64,000 bases of DNA from Halomarina ordinaria (GCF_030553305.1 NZ_JARRAH010000001.1:682001-746000); one strand, 5' to 3'; counted from the first letter of the stretch, positions 1 through 12,378 are shown. Notes: generated from the sequence alone by a model not told the origin. Translations and numbers: made by a program.

Positions 1-347
1 CTGATGGCTATCTGGTAGCGACCGTCGTCGATGTCGGCCGCCTTGCCGTAGGCGCGCGCGGCCGTCACGAGGTCGATGACCGTCGTCGCCTCCACGTTGA
101 CCTCGAGGACGTAGTCGCCGGTGATGCGGTTGGTTATCGAGAAGACGCCCGTGGCGCCGGGGCCCATCTCGGGGTCCTGCAGACGGTAGGCGACGTCGAC
201 ACGCGCAGCGTCGAGCGTCTCCCCGGACTCGTCGGTCAGGCGGGTCTCGAACGGCCCCTCAGGGCCGTCGAAGTCGACGGTCACCACCGGCTTGGCGCCC
301 TCCTCCGGACCGGGGTCGACATCGAGGGTGAAGTAATCTCGCCTCAT
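1..347 (-). CDS. DUF5793-like haloarchaeal protein, C-terminus off the window
   Basis: The minus-strand frame from the ATG at 347 reads through to the window edge without a stop (115 codons visible), beginning MRRDYFTLDVDPGPEEG. The visible part is an acidic, beta-rich protein with no recognised catalytic motif. I recall short haloarchaeal proteins of the DUF5793 family with this N-terminus beside gyrA, so the family call is from memory and the function is unknown. It is codirectional with gyrA, 72 bp downstream of the gyrA stop, and may be co-transcribed. The 3' end is missing here. Confidence 0.6.
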   Translation of the reverse strand, partial: MRRDYFTLDVDPGPEEGAKPVVTVDFDGPEGPFETRLTDESGETLDAARVDVAYRLQDPEMGPGATGVFSITNRITGDYVLEVNVEATTVIDLVTAARAYGKAADIDDGRYQIAI

Positions 348-419
348 TTAGAATGGAGTTGGCCAGCCGAGGTGAAGAACGTAACGCCGCAGGGTGGTTT
401 CGCCGGGGGTTCGACGGAC

Positions 420-2927
420 CTACTCCTCGTCGACGGTCGACACGTCGACGGTCGACACGTCGACGCTCGCCACCCAGTCGTCGTCGTCGAGTCGCATGAC
501 GCGCACGCCCTGTGTGTTGCGTCCCTGCTCGGACACCTCACTCGCGTGGGTGCGCATTATCTGACCCCCCTCGCTCATGATGACGAGGTCGTCGTCCTCG
601 CGGACGGTCTTCAGCGCGACGACGTGGCCGTTGCGCGCGTTCGTCTTGATGTCGATGAGCCCCTTCCCGTAGCGCGACTGCTTGCGGTACTCGGAGAGGG
701 GGGTACGCTTGCCGTAGCCGTGCCAGGTGACGGTCAGCAGGTCGCGGTCGTCGTCCTCCTTCGCGCAGACGAGGCCGACGACGGCGTCGCCGTCCCAGTC
801 GCGCCGGTCGGCGAGGTTGTCGGTGCCGACGTTGCTGCCGGTCAGTTTAATGGCGTTGACCCCGCGGGCGCTCCGGCCCATCGCCCGGGCCTCCGTCTCG
901 TCGAAGCGGATGGCCATGCCGGCCTCCGTACCGATGATGACGTCCGACTCGCCGTCGGTGACCGCCACGTCGACCAACTCGTCGCCCTTCTCCAGCGAGA
1001 CGGCGCGGATGCCCGTCGAGAGGATGTTGTCGAACTCGGTGGCGCAGGTGCGCTTGATGTACCCGCCGCGCGTCACCATCGTGAGGAACTCGTCCTCGTC
1101 GACGTCGTCGGTGTTGACGATGGCCGTCACGCGTTCGTCGCTGTCGAGCGAGAGGAGGTTCACCGCCGAGCGCCCCCGGGCGGTCCGACCCATCTCCGGC
1201 AGTTCGTAGGTCTTCAGCTGGTAGACCTGCCCCGCGCTGGTGAAACAGAGCAGGTAGTCGTGGGTGCTCGCCTGGAAGACGGTGCTCACCCGGTCGCCGT
1301 CCTTGAGGCCGGTGCCGATGATGCCCTTCCCGCCCCGGTGCTGGGGGTCGAACGCCGAGAGGGCCATCCGCTTGACGTAGTCGCCCTCCGTGAGCACGAC
1401 TACCATCTCCTCCTCGGGGATGAGGTCCTCGCGGGTGACGGTCCCGGTGTCCTCGACGATGGAGGTCCGGCGCTCGTCGGCGTACTTATCTCTGACCGAC
1501 TCCAGTTCCTCCTTGATGACGCCGAGCAGTTCGTCCTCGTCGCCGAGGATGGTCTCCAGCCGTTCGATTTCGGCCGTGACGTCGTCGTACTCGTCCTCGA
1601 GTTCGGCGGCCTCGAGCGACGTGAGGCTCCCGAGTTGCATCCGGACGATGTGCTCGGCCTGGGGCTGGGAGAACTCGAAGTGCTCGCGCAGTCCCGCCTT
1701 CGCGGCGTCGCGGTCCTCGGACCCCCGGATGAGGTCGACGACGCTGTCGACGTTCTCCAGGGCCTTCAGACGGGCCTCGAGGATGTGTGCGCGGTCCTCG
1801 GCCTCCGCGAGGTCGTGTTCGCTGCGTCGGCGCACCACCTCGCGGCGGTGGTTCACGTACTGTTCGAGCAGTTGCTTCAGGTTCAGCACGCGGGGCTGGC
1901 CGTCGACGAGCGCCAGTGAGATGATGCTGAACGTCCGTTCGAGGTGGTGTTCGAGCAGCTGGTTCCGCACCACGTCGGCGTTCGCGCCGCGCTTCAGCTC
2001 GACGACGATGCGGATGCCGTCGCGGTCGGACTCGTCGCGCAGGTCGCTGATGCCCTCGATGCGCCCCTCGTTGACGTCGCGGGCGATGCGCTCGACGCGC
2101 CGGGCCTTGTTCTCCTGGTAGGGGAGTTCGGTGACGACGATGCGGCGGGCCTCCTCGTCGACCTCCAGTTCGGCGCGCACGCGGAGCTTCCCCCGCCCGG
2201 TCTGGTAGGCGTCGTAGATGCCCTGTCGCCCGACGATGTTCGCCGCCGTCGGGAAGTCCGGCCCCTCGACGAACTCCATCAGGTCGCGGACGGTGCAGTC
2301 GGGGTTGTCGATGAGGTGGACGACGCCGTCGACCACCTCCCCGAGGTTGTGCGGCGGGATGTTCGTCGACATCCCGACGGCGATGCCCGAGGAGCCGTTG
2401 AGCAGGAGGTTCGGCAGCGCCGCGGGGAGCACCGACGGTTCCTCCAACCGGTCGTCGTAGTTCGACTGGAAGTCGACGGTGTCCTTCTCGATGTCGGCCA
2501 GCAGTTCCTCGGCGACGGGCGCCATCCGCGCCTCCGTGTAGCGCATCGCCGCCGGCGGGTCGCCGTCGACGCTCCCGAAGTTCCCCTGGCCGTCCACGAG
2601 GGGGTAGCGAAGCGAGAAGTCCTGGGCCATCCGGGCCAGCGCGTCGTAGATGGAGGCGTCGCCGTGGGGGTGGTAGCTCCCCATCGTGTCCCCGACGATG
2701 TTCGAGGCCTTCCGGTGGCCCGCGTTCGAGGAGATGCCCTCCTCGTGCATCGCGTAGAGGATGCGTCGCTGGACGGGTTTGAGGCCGTCGCGGACGTCCG
2801 GCAGCGCGCGTCCCGCGATGACGCTCATCGCGTAGTCGATGTACGACTGCTCCATCTCCTCCTCGACGCGGACGGGACGGACCTGGTCTGCGACCTCGGG
2901 GACGTCGTCCGGGAGGTCGGTGCTCAT
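420..2927 (-). CDS. gyrA: DNA gyrase subunit A
   Basis: The breakage-reunion subunit of DNA gyrase, 835 residues, introduces negative supercoils together with GyrB. The N-terminal winged-helix/tower domain carries the catalytic tyrosine Y130 in [10 protein letters not shown], and the C-terminal beta-pinwheel carries a GyrA box of the form QHRGGKGI near residue 530. Length is normal for the family. The residue aligned with E. coli Ser83 is Ala91 and the one aligned with Asp87 is Asp95. The extreme C-terminus is a short acidic repeat ([11 protein letters not shown]) encoded by a tandem duplication. It lies 75 bp downstream of gyrB and is probably in the same transcript. Confidence 0.98.
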   Translation of the reverse strand: MSTDLPDDVPEVADQVRPVRVEEEMEQSYIDYAMSVIAGRALPDVRDGLKPVQRRILYAMHEEGISSNAGHRKASNIVGDTMGSYHPHGDASIYDALARMAQDFSLRYPLVDGQGNFGSVDGDPPAAMRYTEARMAPVAEELLADIEKDTVDFQSNYDDRLEEPSVLPAALPNLLLNGSSGIAVGMSTNIPPHNLGEVVDGVVHLIDNPDCTVRDLMEFVEGPDFPTAANIVGRQGIYDAYQTGRGKLRVRAELEVDEEARRIVVTELPYQENKARRVERIARDVNEGRIEGISDLRDESDRDGIRIVVELKRGANADVVRNQLLEHHLERTFSIISLALVDGQPRVLNLKQLLEQYVNHRREVVRRRSEHDLAEAEDRAHILEARLKALENVDSVVDLIRGSEDRDAAKAGLREHFEFSQPQAEHIVRMQLGSLTSLEAAELEDEYDDVTAEIERLETILGDEDELLGVIKEELESVRDKYADERRTSIVEDTGTVTREDLIPEEEMVVVLTEGDYVKRMALSAFDPQHRGGKGIIGTGLKDGDRVSTVFQASTHDYLLCFTSAGQVYQLKTYELPEMGRTARGRSAVNLLSLDSDERVTAIVNTDDVDEDEFLTMVTRGGYIKRTCATEFDNILSTGIRAVSLEKGDELVDVAVTDGESDVIIGTEAGMAIRFDETEARAMGRSARGVNAIKLTGSNVGTDNLADRRDWDGDAVVGLVCAKEDDDRDLLTVTWHGYGKRTPLSEYRKQSRYGKGLIDIKTNARNGHVVALKTVREDDDLVIMSEGGQIMRTHASEVSEQGRNTQGVRVMRLDDDDWVASVDVSTVDVSTVDEE

Positions 2928-3002
2928 CGTCGCACCTCGTCGGTCGTCGCGGTACTGGGCTCTGCGTTGGTGTGCGTATCCATGGTGTGTCTTCGTCGGA
3001 TA

Positions 3003-4997
<1,995 letters not shown>

Positions 4998-5052
4998 TTA
5001 CGTGTCACGATTTCGCCCGCGAACCGTTCTACTTTCACCGCGCTTGCGCGGA

Positions 5053-5060
5053 GGTTTTAA
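5053..5060 (+). promoter_or_regulatory. top6B promoter TATA box
   Basis: GGTTTTAA, preceded by a GC-rich context, sits about 30 bp before the top6B ATG at 5088, predicting a transcript start within about 5 nt of the start codon. Confidence 0.55.
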
Positions 5061-5087
5061 GCCGGGGGTCACAACGGGGGGACAGGA

Positions 5088-7475
5088 ATGACGTCATACC
5101 AGTCTGAACTGGGTGGCGGCGGCAACGTCGCCGAGGAGCTGGCGAAGGGCCAGCGCGCCATCTCGATAGCCGAGTTCTTCGAGAAGAACAAGCACATGCT
5201 CGGTTTCGACAGCGGGGCGCGCGGGCTCGTCACCGCGGTCAAGGAGGCGGTCGACAACGCCCTCGACGCCACCGAGGAGGCCGGCATCCTCCCGGACCTC
5301 TACGTCGAGATCGCGGAGGTCGGCGACTACTACCGCCTCGTCATCGAGGACAACGGCCCCGGCATCACCAAGGCACAGATACCGAAGGTCTTCGGGAAGC
5401 TCCTCTACGGCTCTCGGTTCCACGCCCGCGAACAGTCGCGCGGCCAACAGGGTATCGGTATCTCGGCTGCGGTCCTCTACTCGCAACTCACCAGCGGCAA
5501 ACCCGCGAAGATAACCTCCCGGACGCAGGGCGACGCCGACGCGCAGTACTTCGAACTCATCATCGACACGGACGCGAACGAACCCGAGATATCGGTGGAG
5601 TCGACCACCTCGTGGGAGCGCCCCCACGGGACGCGCATCGAACTGGAGATGGAGGCGAACATGCGCGCTCGCCAGCGGCTCCACGACTACATCAAACACA
5701 CCGCGGTCGTCAACCCCCACGCCCGCATCGAGTTCCGCGAACCGGAGGAGCACCTGAAGTTCGAGCGCGCGACCGACCAGTTGCCCGCCGAGACCGAGGA
5801 GATACGCCCCCACCCCCACGGCGTCGAACTCGGGACGCTCATCAAGATGCTGGGTCGGACCGACTCCTACTCCGTCTCGGGGTTCCTCCAGTCGGAGTTC
5901 ACCCGCGTCGGCCAGAAGACCGCCGACAACCTCCTCGAGAGCTTCCGCGACCAGCACTTCGGCCGGGAGATGAGCTGGGAACCGCCCCGGGCGGGCGTCG
6001 ACGCCGACGTCGAGGCCCGGGTGGCGGAGGCGGTCAACGGCAAGGGGCAGGCCGCGACCGAGGCGTTCGCGAGCGCCGTCGCCGACGTACTCTCGGAGCG
6101 AAGCCGCGTCGCGCACCACGAACTCGTCACGGTCGTGGCGGACGCGGCCGAGCGCACGGCCGAGGAGACGGGGACGGCCTTCGGCGAGACCGTCCGCGAG
6201 AACGCCGTCGCGGCCGCGTGGGAGGCGCTCACCGCCGACCGGGAGGCCGACCTCTACCGCCTCGTCGACGAGGTGACGACCAGCCGGAAGGACGACGCCG
6301 CCGTCGAGGCGCTCGCCCGGCGCGTCGCGACCACCTTCGCCAACGACGAGGACGGCCGCGACCGGGTCACGCGCGAGACGCTCGCCGCCCGCGTCGGCCG
6401 GGCCGCCGAGCGGACGAAAGAGCGCGACGACGTGAGCTTCGGCGATACCGCCCGCGAGAACGTCGTCGAGGCGGTCTGGGGCGTCAGCCGGACGGTCCCC
6501 GACGACGTCCCGCCCGTGCGGGAGGTGGCCGCCGACCGCGACACCGCGAGCGACCTGCTGGAGGCGATGCGGGTGACGGACATCCTCTCGCCGCCGACGG
6601 ACTGCCTCGCGCCCATCACCGACGAGTTGCTGGAGGAGGGCCTCAGAAAGGAGTTCGACGCCGACTTCTACGCCGCGGCGACCCGCGACGCGGAGGTCCA
6701 CGGCGGCGACCCGTTCGTCGTCGAGGCGGGCATCGCCTACGGCGGCGACCTGAAGGCGGAGGGGCAGGTGGAGGTCCTCCGCTTCGCCAACCGCGTTCCA
6801 CTGGTGTACCAGCAGGGCGCCTGCGCCATCACGACCGTCGTCAAGGACATCAACTGGCGCAACTACGGCCTCGACCAGCCGGGGGGCAGCGGGATGCCGA
6901 ACGGTCCCGCCGTCCTCATGGTCCACGTCGCCTCCACGAACGTCCCCTTCACCAGCGAGTCGAAGGACGCCGTGGCGAGCGTCCCGGCCATCGAAGACGA
7001 GATAGAACTCGCGCTGCGCGAGGCGGCGCGCGAACTGAAACGGTACCTGAACAAGCGCCGCTCGCTCGAACGTCGCCGTCACAAACAGGACGTCATCGCC
7101 GAGATACTCCCCCAGATGGCGGAGAAGCTCTCCGCAGTCACCGGCCGCGACGACCTCGTCATCGAGGACTCGCTGGCGCGCATCATGAACAACGTCCTCG
7201 TCGAGCGCGAGGTCGGCGACGGCCGCGTCAGGGTCGTCGTGAACAACTACTCGGAGACGAACGCGGACCTCGAGGTGACCGACATCCTCACCGCCGACCC
7301 CGGCGACCTCGACGGCGCGCAGGTCGTCCCGATGGACGGCGAGTGGTTCGTCAAGTGGAACCCGACCGTCCCGAGCGGCGACCGCGCCGTCCTCGAGTAC
7401 GACGTGAACGGCGACGCCGACTTCGACATCTCCGTCGAGGGCGTCGAGGCGGCGAAACTCACCATCAACGCGTAA
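5088..7475 (+). CDS. top6B: DNA topoisomerase VI subunit B
   Basis: The ATPase subunit of the archaeal type IIB topoisomerase, 795 residues. The GHKL domain has the N-box [10 protein letters not shown] (Asn56), G1 IEDNGPGI (88-92) and G2 RGQQGIGIS (119-127); the transducer domain has the conserved switch lysine in SESKDAVAS. It is much longer than the 530-620 residue Sulfolobus and Methanosarcina proteins because of an acidic helical insert at about residues 305-490, between the ATPase and transducer parts. That insert contains two copies of a roughly 37-residue module sharing AAERT, FG.T.REN and a downstream A.W. It forms an operon with top6A (3-nt gap). Confidence 0.97.
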   Translation: MTSYQSELGGGGNVAEELAKGQRAISIAEFFEKNKHMLGFDSGARGLVTAVKEAVDNALDATEEAGILPDLYVEIAEVGDYYRLVIEDNGPGITKAQIPKVFGKLLYGSRFHAREQSRGQQGIGISAAVLYSQLTSGKPAKITSRTQGDADAQYFELIIDTDANEPEISVESTTSWERPHGTRIELEMEANMRARQRLHDYIKHTAVVNPHARIEFREPEEHLKFERATDQLPAETEEIRPHPHGVELGTLIKMLGRTDSYSVSGFLQSEFTRVGQKTADNLLESFRDQHFGREMSWEPPRAGVDADVEARVAEAVNGKGQAATEAFASAVADVLSERSRVAHHELVTVVADAAERTAEETGTAFGETVRENAVAAAWEALTADREADLYRLVDEVTTSRKDDAAVEALARRVATTFANDEDGRDRVTRETLAARVGRAAERTKERDDVSFGDTARENVVEAVWGVSRTVPDDVPPVREVAADRDTASDLLEAMRVTDILSPPTDCLAPITDELLEEGLRKEFDADFYAAATRDAEVHGGDPFVVEAGIAYGGDLKAEGQVEVLRFANRVPLVYQQGACAITTVVKDINWRNYGLDQPGGSGMPNGPAVLMVHVASTNVPFTSESKDAVASVPAIEDEIELALREAARELKRYLNKRRSLERRRHKQDVIAEILPQMAEKLSAVTGRDDLVIEDSLARIMNNVLVEREVGDGRVRVVVNNYSETNADLEVTDILTADPGDLDGAQVVPMDGEWFVKWNPTVPSGDRAVLEYDVNGDADFDISVEGVEAAKLTINA

Positions 7476-7478
7476 CCA

Positions 7479-8585
7479 ATGAGCTCAGACACACCGACGA
7501 ACCCCCAGGACGAGACCGCGAGAGAACAGCTCATCGACCTCGCCGCGGAGTTCTACGACCAGTTCGCCCGCGGCGAGGTGCCGTCGATGCGTATCCCCAC
7601 CCGGACGAAGTCGAACATCGAGTACGACGAGGAGCAGGGCGTGTGGGTCTACGGCGACCGCCACTCGACGCGCTCGGCCAACTCCGTCGGCGGTGCCCAG
7701 AAACTCCTGAAGGCCATCTACGTCATCGACTTCCTGCAGAACCAGCTCGAGGAGAACCGCTCGTCGACCCTGCGTGAGCTGTACTACCTCAGCGAGTCGT
7801 GGGACTTGGACGCCGCGCAGTTCAACACGCAGGACGAGTCCAACAGCCTCATCGAGGACCTCGAAATCGTCTCCGAGGTGAAGCGCGAGGACTTCCACAT
7901 GCGGCCCGAGGAGTCCGGCGCGAAGGTGATGGGACCGCTGCGCATCCGCGAGCAGACCAACCGGGGCGACCGCGAGATACACTGTCAGGACGACGTCGGG
8001 CAGGGCGGCTACCAGATACCCAACAACCCCGACACCATCGAGTTCCTCGACCACGACGCCGACTTCGTCATGTGCGTCGAGACCGGCGGGATGCGCGACC
8101 GCCTCGTCGAGAACGGCTTCGACGAGGACTACAGCTGCATCGTCGTCCACCTCGGTGGCCAGCCGGCACGGGCGACCCGCCGGCTGACCAAGCGCCTGCA
8201 CGACGAACTCGACCTGCCGGTGACGGTGTTCACCGACGGCGACCCGTGGTCCTACCGCATCTACGGGTCGGTGGCCTACGGCTCCATCAAGTCCGCGCAC
8301 CTCTCTCGGTATCTCGCCACGCCCGAGGCGAAGTTCATCGGCATCCAGCCGAGCGACATCGTGGAGTACGACCTGCCGACCGACCCCCTGAGCGACTCGG
8401 ACGTGAACGCGCTGGAGTCGGAGCTGGAAGACCCCCGCTTCCAGACGGAGTACTGGACCGAGCAGATAGAGTTACAGCTCGACATCAACAAGAAGGCCGA
8501 ACAGCAGGCGCTCGCCGCCCGCGGTCTGGACTTCGTCACCGACACGTACCTCCCCGAGCGCCTCGACGCGATGGACATCGCCTGA
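7479..8585 (+). CDS. top6A: DNA topoisomerase VI subunit A
   Basis: The DNA-cleaving, Spo11-like subunit, 368 residues, forms the A2B2 enzyme with Top6B. The 5Y-CAP winged-helix domain carries the catalytic tyrosine at about Y103 in RELYYLSES, and the TOPRIM domain has VETGGM and [13 protein letters not shown], the metal-binding acidic residues. Length is typical. The ATG lies three bases after the top6B stop, so translation is probably coupled. Confidence 0.97.
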   Translation: MSSDTPTNPQDETAREQLIDLAAEFYDQFARGEVPSMRIPTRTKSNIEYDEEQGVWVYGDRHSTRSANSVGGAQKLLKAIYVIDFLQNQLEENRSSTLRELYYLSESWDLDAAQFNTQDESNSLIEDLEIVSEVKREDFHMRPEESGAKVMGPLRIREQTNRGDREIHCQDDVGQGGYQIPNNPDTIEFLDHDADFVMCVETGGMRDRLVENGFDEDYSCIVVHLGGQPARATRRLTKRLHDELDLPVTVFTDGDPWSYRIYGSVAYGSIKSAHLSRYLATPEAKFIGIQPSDIVEYDLPTDPLSDSDVNALESELEDPRFQTEYWTEQIELQLDINKKAEQQALAARGLDFVTDTYLPERLDAMDIA

Positions 8586-8623
8586 GTCGCCGGGGACGGA
8601 CCGTCCGCGCGACGTGAACTGAG

Positions 8624-8629
8624 CTTTTT
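8624..8629 (+). promoter_or_regulatory. T-tract: top6A terminator and TATA box of the next gene
   Basis: GAGCTTTTTG lies 38 bp after the top6A stop and about 28 bp before the ATG at 8654. It fits both an archaeal oligo-T terminator and a TATA element for the following small gene. Confidence 0.4.
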
Positions 8630-8653
8630 GTCCGTACTCCACGACCGGGAGCC

Positions 8654-8893
8654 ATGGGCATGGACGGCTGGACCCGCCGGCGCGACCTTGAGGGCGGCAA
8701 GCAGGTCTGCATCTGGCTGGAAGAGGAGGGGACCCGCGAACTGTACGTCGAGGACGGGAGCTACAAGGGCGACCCGTACGCCGTCTGGGTGTACGACGAC
8801 GCGACCGACGAGTGGACCGACCTCGGCGAGTTCGAGGCCGTCGAGGTGGCGGTCGACCGCGCGATGGAGTGGGCCACCGCGGACGCGGGGTAG
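8654..8893 (+). CDS. small acidic haloarchaeal protein of unknown function
   Basis: 79 residues, rich in Trp, Asp and Glu (MGMDGWTRRRDLEGG, DEWTDLGEFE), with no recognised domain, signal peptide or membrane segment. A second in-frame ATG two codons later is an alternative start. It has haloarchaeal codon use and its own T-rich promoter element at 8624-8629, and it converges with the MBL-fold gene 19 bp away. I do not recognise a function. Confidence 0.65.
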   Translation: MGMDGWTRRRDLEGGKQVCIWLEEEGTRELYVEDGSYKGDPYAVWVYDDATDEWTDLGEFEAVEVAVDRAMEWATADAG

Positions 8894-8912
8894 TTCACCC
8901 AGGTGCAGTGGC

Positions 8913-9659
8913 CTACCGTTCGTCGAGGACGACCGGCACCCCGCGTCCCGCCGCGTCGGCCGCGAAGGCGCCGGAGTCGGCCTCCAGCGCCGCGAACGTG
9001 TTGTAGTGAATCGGGAGGACGAGGTCGGGTGCGAGCGTCTCCGCCAGCGTCGCGGCCCCGTGGCGGTCCATCGTGAACGACCCGCCGATGGGCGGGACGA
9101 GGAGGGTCGGGTCCTCCGCCTCGTGGTCCGGGAGCACGTCGGAGTCGCCGGTCCAGAGCACCTCCTCGCCGGCCATCGAGAGGGCGAAGCCACAGCCGAA
9201 TCCCTCGGGGTGGTACGGCTCGCCGTTCTCGCGGGTGTGTGGGCCGTCGGGGTCGTTGGAGGCGGTGACGGCACGGACGTTCGCCCCGTCGACGGCGACG
9301 CTCTCGCCGTAGCCGACGCGCTCGGTCCGGGGGAACGCCTCGACGGGGGCCACGTCCCGGGAGATGGTCGCGGCGTCGACGGCCTCGTAGGCGACGACGA
9401 GCGTGTCCTCGGTCGCGACGCGCTCGATGCCGTCGGAGTCGTAGTGGTGGTCGTGGGTGACGCAGACGAGGTCCGCGTCGTGGGGTGCGTAGTCCTCGCC
9501 GGGCGGGTGGGCGACCCCCGGGGTGTCGGGTTCCCACTCGCCGGTGAGTACGCCGTAGCGACCGGGGTCGAGGTACGCGACGAACCCCTCGTCCGTCTCG
9601 ATGCGGAGGGTCGCGTAGCCGAGCCAGTCGAGCGTCAGGTCGCGGTAGTGGACGGTCAT
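8913..9659 (-). CDS. MBL-fold metal-dependent hydrolase
   Basis: A 248-residue metallo-beta-lactamase fold protein. The metal motif is VTHDHHYDSDG, with further ligands likely in TGDSD and the C-terminal PIHYNTF. The overall pattern (LDWLGYATLRIE at the N-terminus) resembles the UPF0173 / UlaG-like branch of hydrolases, whose substrates are mostly unknown. It is cytosolic, with no signal peptide. A T-run at 9686-9691 on the coding strand can serve as its TATA box. Substrate cannot be inferred from the neighbours. Confidence 0.85.
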   Translation of the reverse strand: MTVHYRDLTLDWLGYATLRIETDEGFVAYLDPGRYGVLTGEWEPDTPGVAHPPGEDYAPHDADLVCVTHDHHYDSDGIERVATEDTLVVAYEAVDAATISRDVAPVEAFPRTERVGYGESVAVDGANVRAVTASNDPDGPHTRENGEPYHPEGFGCGFALSMAGEEVLWTGDSDVLPDHEAEDPTLLVPPIGGSFTMDRHGAATLAETLAPDLVLPIHYNTFAALEADSGAFAADAAGRGVPVVLDER

Positions 9660-9685
9660 CCCGTCGGGCTACGGGGTGACGGGGC

Positions 9686-9691
9686 AAAAAA
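9686..9691 (-). terminator. T-tract after the XRE-CBS gene, also a possible TATA box
   Basis: Minus strand GGCCGCTTTTTTGCCCC falls 19 bp after the stop of the XRE-CBS gene and about 27 bp before the MBL hydrolase start, so it may terminate one gene and help initiate the next. Confidence 0.4.
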
Positions 9692-9709
9692 GCGGCCGCC
9701 GGAACCGCG

Positions 9710-10255
9710 CTACTGCAGGTGGACGGCGACGTCCGCCTCGGTGATGATGCCGGCCATCTCGCCGCGCTCGATGACGATGACGGCGTCGTGGTGGTCGAGG
9801 TGGTTGTCTATCTCGTCGAGCGTAGCGTCGCGGGTGACCGTCGTGATGGACTCGCGCATCGCGTCGGCGACGGGGAGTTGCCCCAGCCCTTCCCCCTCGT
9901 CGACCTGGCGGATGTCGCTGTTGCTGATGATGCCGACGGGGTAGCCGTCGTGGACGACCGGGAGTTGCGAGTAGCCCTCCTCGCTCATCACGTCGATGGC
10001 CTCCCGGACGCTGTCGTCGGGGGCGATGGTGGCGACGGGGGCGTGCATGATGTCACTCGCCCGGAGGATGTCGCCCTCGGCGGCGTCCAGCGCGCCCACG
10101 ATTCGCCGGAGCGTCGAGAGGCGCGGGTCGACGTCGTCGCCCTCGATACGGGCGATGAGGGGCTGGGAGACGCCCGCGCGGTCGGCGAGTTCGCTCTGCG
10201 TGAGGGACAACTCCGTCCGACGTTCGCGGAGGTCCTCGGGAGTCGGCAGTTCCAT
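9710..10255 (-). CDS. XRE-family HTH regulator with two CBS domains
   Basis: 181 residues. An N-terminal Cro/C1-type helix-turn-helix (about 8-60, LSLTQSELADRAGVSQPLIARIE) is followed by paired CBS domains (about 65-120 and 123-181; VGIISNSDIR, AGIITEADVAV). CBS pairs bind adenine nucleotides, so this looks like a DNA-binding protein sensing energy charge or a nucleotide messenger. This architecture is common in archaea. The gene is followed by a T-tract. Target genes are not evident. Confidence 0.9.
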   Translation of the reverse strand: MELPTPEDLRERRTELSLTQSELADRAGVSQPLIARIEGDDVDPRLSTLRRIVGALDAAEGDILRASDIMHAPVATIAPDDSVREAIDVMSEEGYSQLPVVHDGYPVGIISNSDIRQVDEGEGLGQLPVADAMRESITTVTRDATLDEIDNHLDHHDAVIVIERGEMAGIITEADVAVHLQ

Positions 10256-10315
10256 GCCGGGGGATAACTATCGCTCATACTTGTTTCTACCGCTGGAGAG
10301 CGGGGTGAAATCCCC

Positions 10316-11914
10316 CTACGCCTCGCGGACGGGGCGCTCGCGACGGCGTCCGCGGTGGAGGCTCCGCTGGAGGCGCTCGCGGAGCGTCCGGGCGAGGTCG
10401 GTCGCGGTGGCGCGGTCGACGTCGAAGACGGTCGCGTCGGTCGACCCGAGGCGGGCGGAGCTGGCGGTGTCGACGACGACGTTCGCGAGGCCGAGGCGTC
10501 GCTGGAACACGCTCGCCCGCACCTGCACCGTCTGGAGGCGGTCGTAGGGGACGAGATAGGTCGCGCGTCGCCAGAACCCGCTCCGCACGACCACGTGGTC
10601 GTCCGCGAGGGCGTAGCCGCGGTTGACCCAGGTGTAGTGCGCCGCCAGCGGAACGACGGGGAGGAGCGCGAGCGGGAGGTACCAGAGGGAGAACCCGTCG
10701 ACGGCCCACGCCGCGAGCGTGGTAAGAAGCGTCGCGCCGAGGACGGCGAGCAGGCCACGGGCGGCGTAGCGCCGGCGTGCCCGTTCCGGGAGCGGGTCGA
10801 GTGCCGGCTCCTCGACGCCTTCGAGGCGCCGCGCGAGGGTCGTCACGCGCTCGCGGTCGGCGAGCGGGACGACCGACTGGTTCCCCTCCTGGGCGGCCTG
10901 CTGGGTGCCGTAGCCGGCCGTCTCGACGGCGAGACCGGCGTAGCCGAGGCGCCGTGCGAGGGGGTTCTCCGTGACGGCGACGGTCTGGACCTTCGACAGC
11001 GGGACGCTCCCGCTGTAGCGGCTGAACAGCCCCCGTTCGTACACCAGGTCGTCGTCGAGCCGTCCCAGTCGGAAGCCGTAGTAGCCGACGACCGTCAGCG
11101 CGGCGCTGGCGAGCCACGCGACGACGACGGTCGGGACGAGCGAGACCAGCGCGAGGACGACGAGCGCGTCGGGCGAGGCACCCGCGAGACTCCGCGGGCC
11201 GCCGACGGGCGCGGCCAGCGAGAGGGCGAGGGACCGGACGAGCGGGCCGACCGGCGAGAACACGAGGAACAGCGGGGCGGCGAGCGCCCCCGGACGGAAG
11301 GAACTGGCCGCGAGGACGGCCAGTTCCCGCGTCGTCAGTTCGAACAGGTGCGTCGGGACCGTCTCGTGAAACGTATCGTCCCCGGCCGCGGCTGTCCCGT
11401 CGGGGTAGTCGCGCTCGTCGGGGGGTTCGCCGACGTCGCCGTCGGTCCCGGCGGCGCCGTTGGCGGTCGGTGCGACCGTGTCGCGGGCCCGCCGTCTGAC
11501 CTCGGTTCGCAGGCGTTCGGCCTCCGTCTCGCTCACGAAGTCGAAGACGGCCTCCGTGCTACCGCCGCCGGCCGTCTCGACGCGGACCACCGCGAGGCCG
11601 AACGGTCGTTTGAACAGGCCCTGGACGACGTCGACGTTCTGGACGCGCCGCAGCGGTATCTCGCGTTCCTGGCGACCCACGACCCCCGAGGCGACGTCGA
11701 GGGTGTCGTCGGTGAGTTCGTAGGTGAACCGGAGGTAGGTCGCGAGGCCGTAGGCGGCACCGAGCAGCGCGAGGAGCGGTCCGAGGACGAACACGAGGCC
11801 GACGTCGGTCCCGACGGTCCCCGCCGCCATCCCGCCGAGGAAGAAGCCGACGGCACCGGCGTTGAACCCGTAGCGAACGGCCCGAACGACGGCGGTCAGG
11901 GGGTGGAGCCTCAC
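10316..11914 (-). CDS. PH-domain (bPH2) membrane protein, YdbT-like
   Basis: 532 residues from a GTG at 11914 (VRLHPLTAVVRAVRYGFNAG). A longer open frame exists upstream but would run into the partner gene. The protein has hydrophobic pairs near the N-terminus, in the middle (around 205-270) and near residues 370-410, each followed by a soluble bPH2 module marked by lines such as RQEREIPLRRVQNVDVVQG and RYSGSVPLSKVQTVAV. Three modules are visible. The GTG overlaps the TGA of the YdbS-like gene by 4 nt, so the two are translationally coupled, as in bacterial YdbS-YdbT pairs. Role unknown, probably envelope-associated. Confidence 0.85.
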   Translation of the reverse strand: MRLHPLTAVVRAVRYGFNAGAVGFFLGGMAAGTVGTDVGLVFVLGPLLALLGAAYGLATYLRFTYELTDDTLDVASGVVGRQEREIPLRRVQNVDVVQGLFKRPFGLAVVRVETAGGGSTEAVFDFVSETEAERLRTEVRRRARDTVAPTANGAAGTDGDVGEPPDERDYPDGTAAAGDDTFHETVPTHLFELTTRELAVLAASSFRPGALAAPLFLVFSPVGPLVRSLALSLAAPVGGPRSLAGASPDALVVLALVSLVPTVVVAWLASAALTVVGYYGFRLGRLDDDLVYERGLFSRYSGSVPLSKVQTVAVTENPLARRLGYAGLAVETAGYGTQQAAQEGNQSVVPLADRERVTTLARRLEGVEEPALDPLPERARRRYAARGLLAVLGATLLTTLAAWAVDGFSLWYLPLALLPVVPLAAHYTWVNRGYALADDHVVVRSGFWRRATYLVPYDRLQTVQVRASVFQRRLGLANVVVDTASSARLGSTDATVFDVDRATATDLARTLRERLQRSLHRGRRRERPVREA

Positions 11915-12378
11915 ACGCCGTCCTCCGGTTCGCTCTCGGTGGCGAGTTCGCGCAGGCGTCCCTGCAGGGCGCGGGCGCGGTCCGGTTCGAGGCCGGGGAC
12001 GGTCACGTCGGCGCCGCGGGACCCGGCCGTGTAGACGACGACGCTCGCGAGGCCGAGGGCGCGCTCGACCGGGCCGCGCTGGGTGTCGACGTGCTGGACG
12101 CGGACGTAGGGGACGGCGCTCTCGACACGTGTGAGGACGCCACGTTCGAGGTAGAGGGCGTCGTCCTGGACGTCGTAACGCCAGACCCGGTAGTGCAGGA
12201 GCGCGCTTCCGACGCCGAGGAGGGCGAGGCCGAGGCCGACCGCCACGCCGAGCGCCGGCCCTCCCGGTAGCGAGAGGAGGAACCGGTCGACGGCGACGGC
12301 GCCCGCGCCGAGCGTGACCGCCCCGACGAGCGAGGAGAGGGCCCACGCGACGCGGACCCGCGGGTGGAGGGCGTGCAT
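11911..12378 (-). CDS. PH-domain (bPH2) membrane protein, YdbS-like
   Basis: 155 residues with two N-terminal membrane segments (about 10-30 and 40-60) and one bPH2 module containing LERGVLTRVESAVPYVRVQHVDTQRG, the same pattern seen three times in the downstream partner. It is the first gene of a two-gene operon with a 4-nt overlap. The single-domain plus multi-domain pairing matches YdbS/YdbT. The function of the family is not settled. Confidence 0.85.
   Translation of the reverse strand: MHALHPRVRVAWALSSLVGAVTLGAGAVAVDRFLLSLPGGPALGVAVGLGLALLGVGSALLHYRVWRYDVQDDALYLERGVLTRVESAVPYVRVQHVDTQRGPVERALGLASVVVYTAGSRGADVTVPGLEPDRARALQGRLRELATESEPEDGV

Noticed and set aside
429-465. Direct repeats that might suggest a CRISPR or repeat array
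   Set aside because: They are two short units within the gyrA coding region, without spacers. No CRISPR-like pattern exists anywhere in the window.
372-1919. Long open frame on the plus strand opposite gyrA
   Set aside because: It is a GC3-driven shadow: composition is Val/Asp/Arg-rich, no domain, and gyrA on the other strand is certain. The same applies to other long antisense frames such as 1944-4907, 5094-7082 and 15782-18265.
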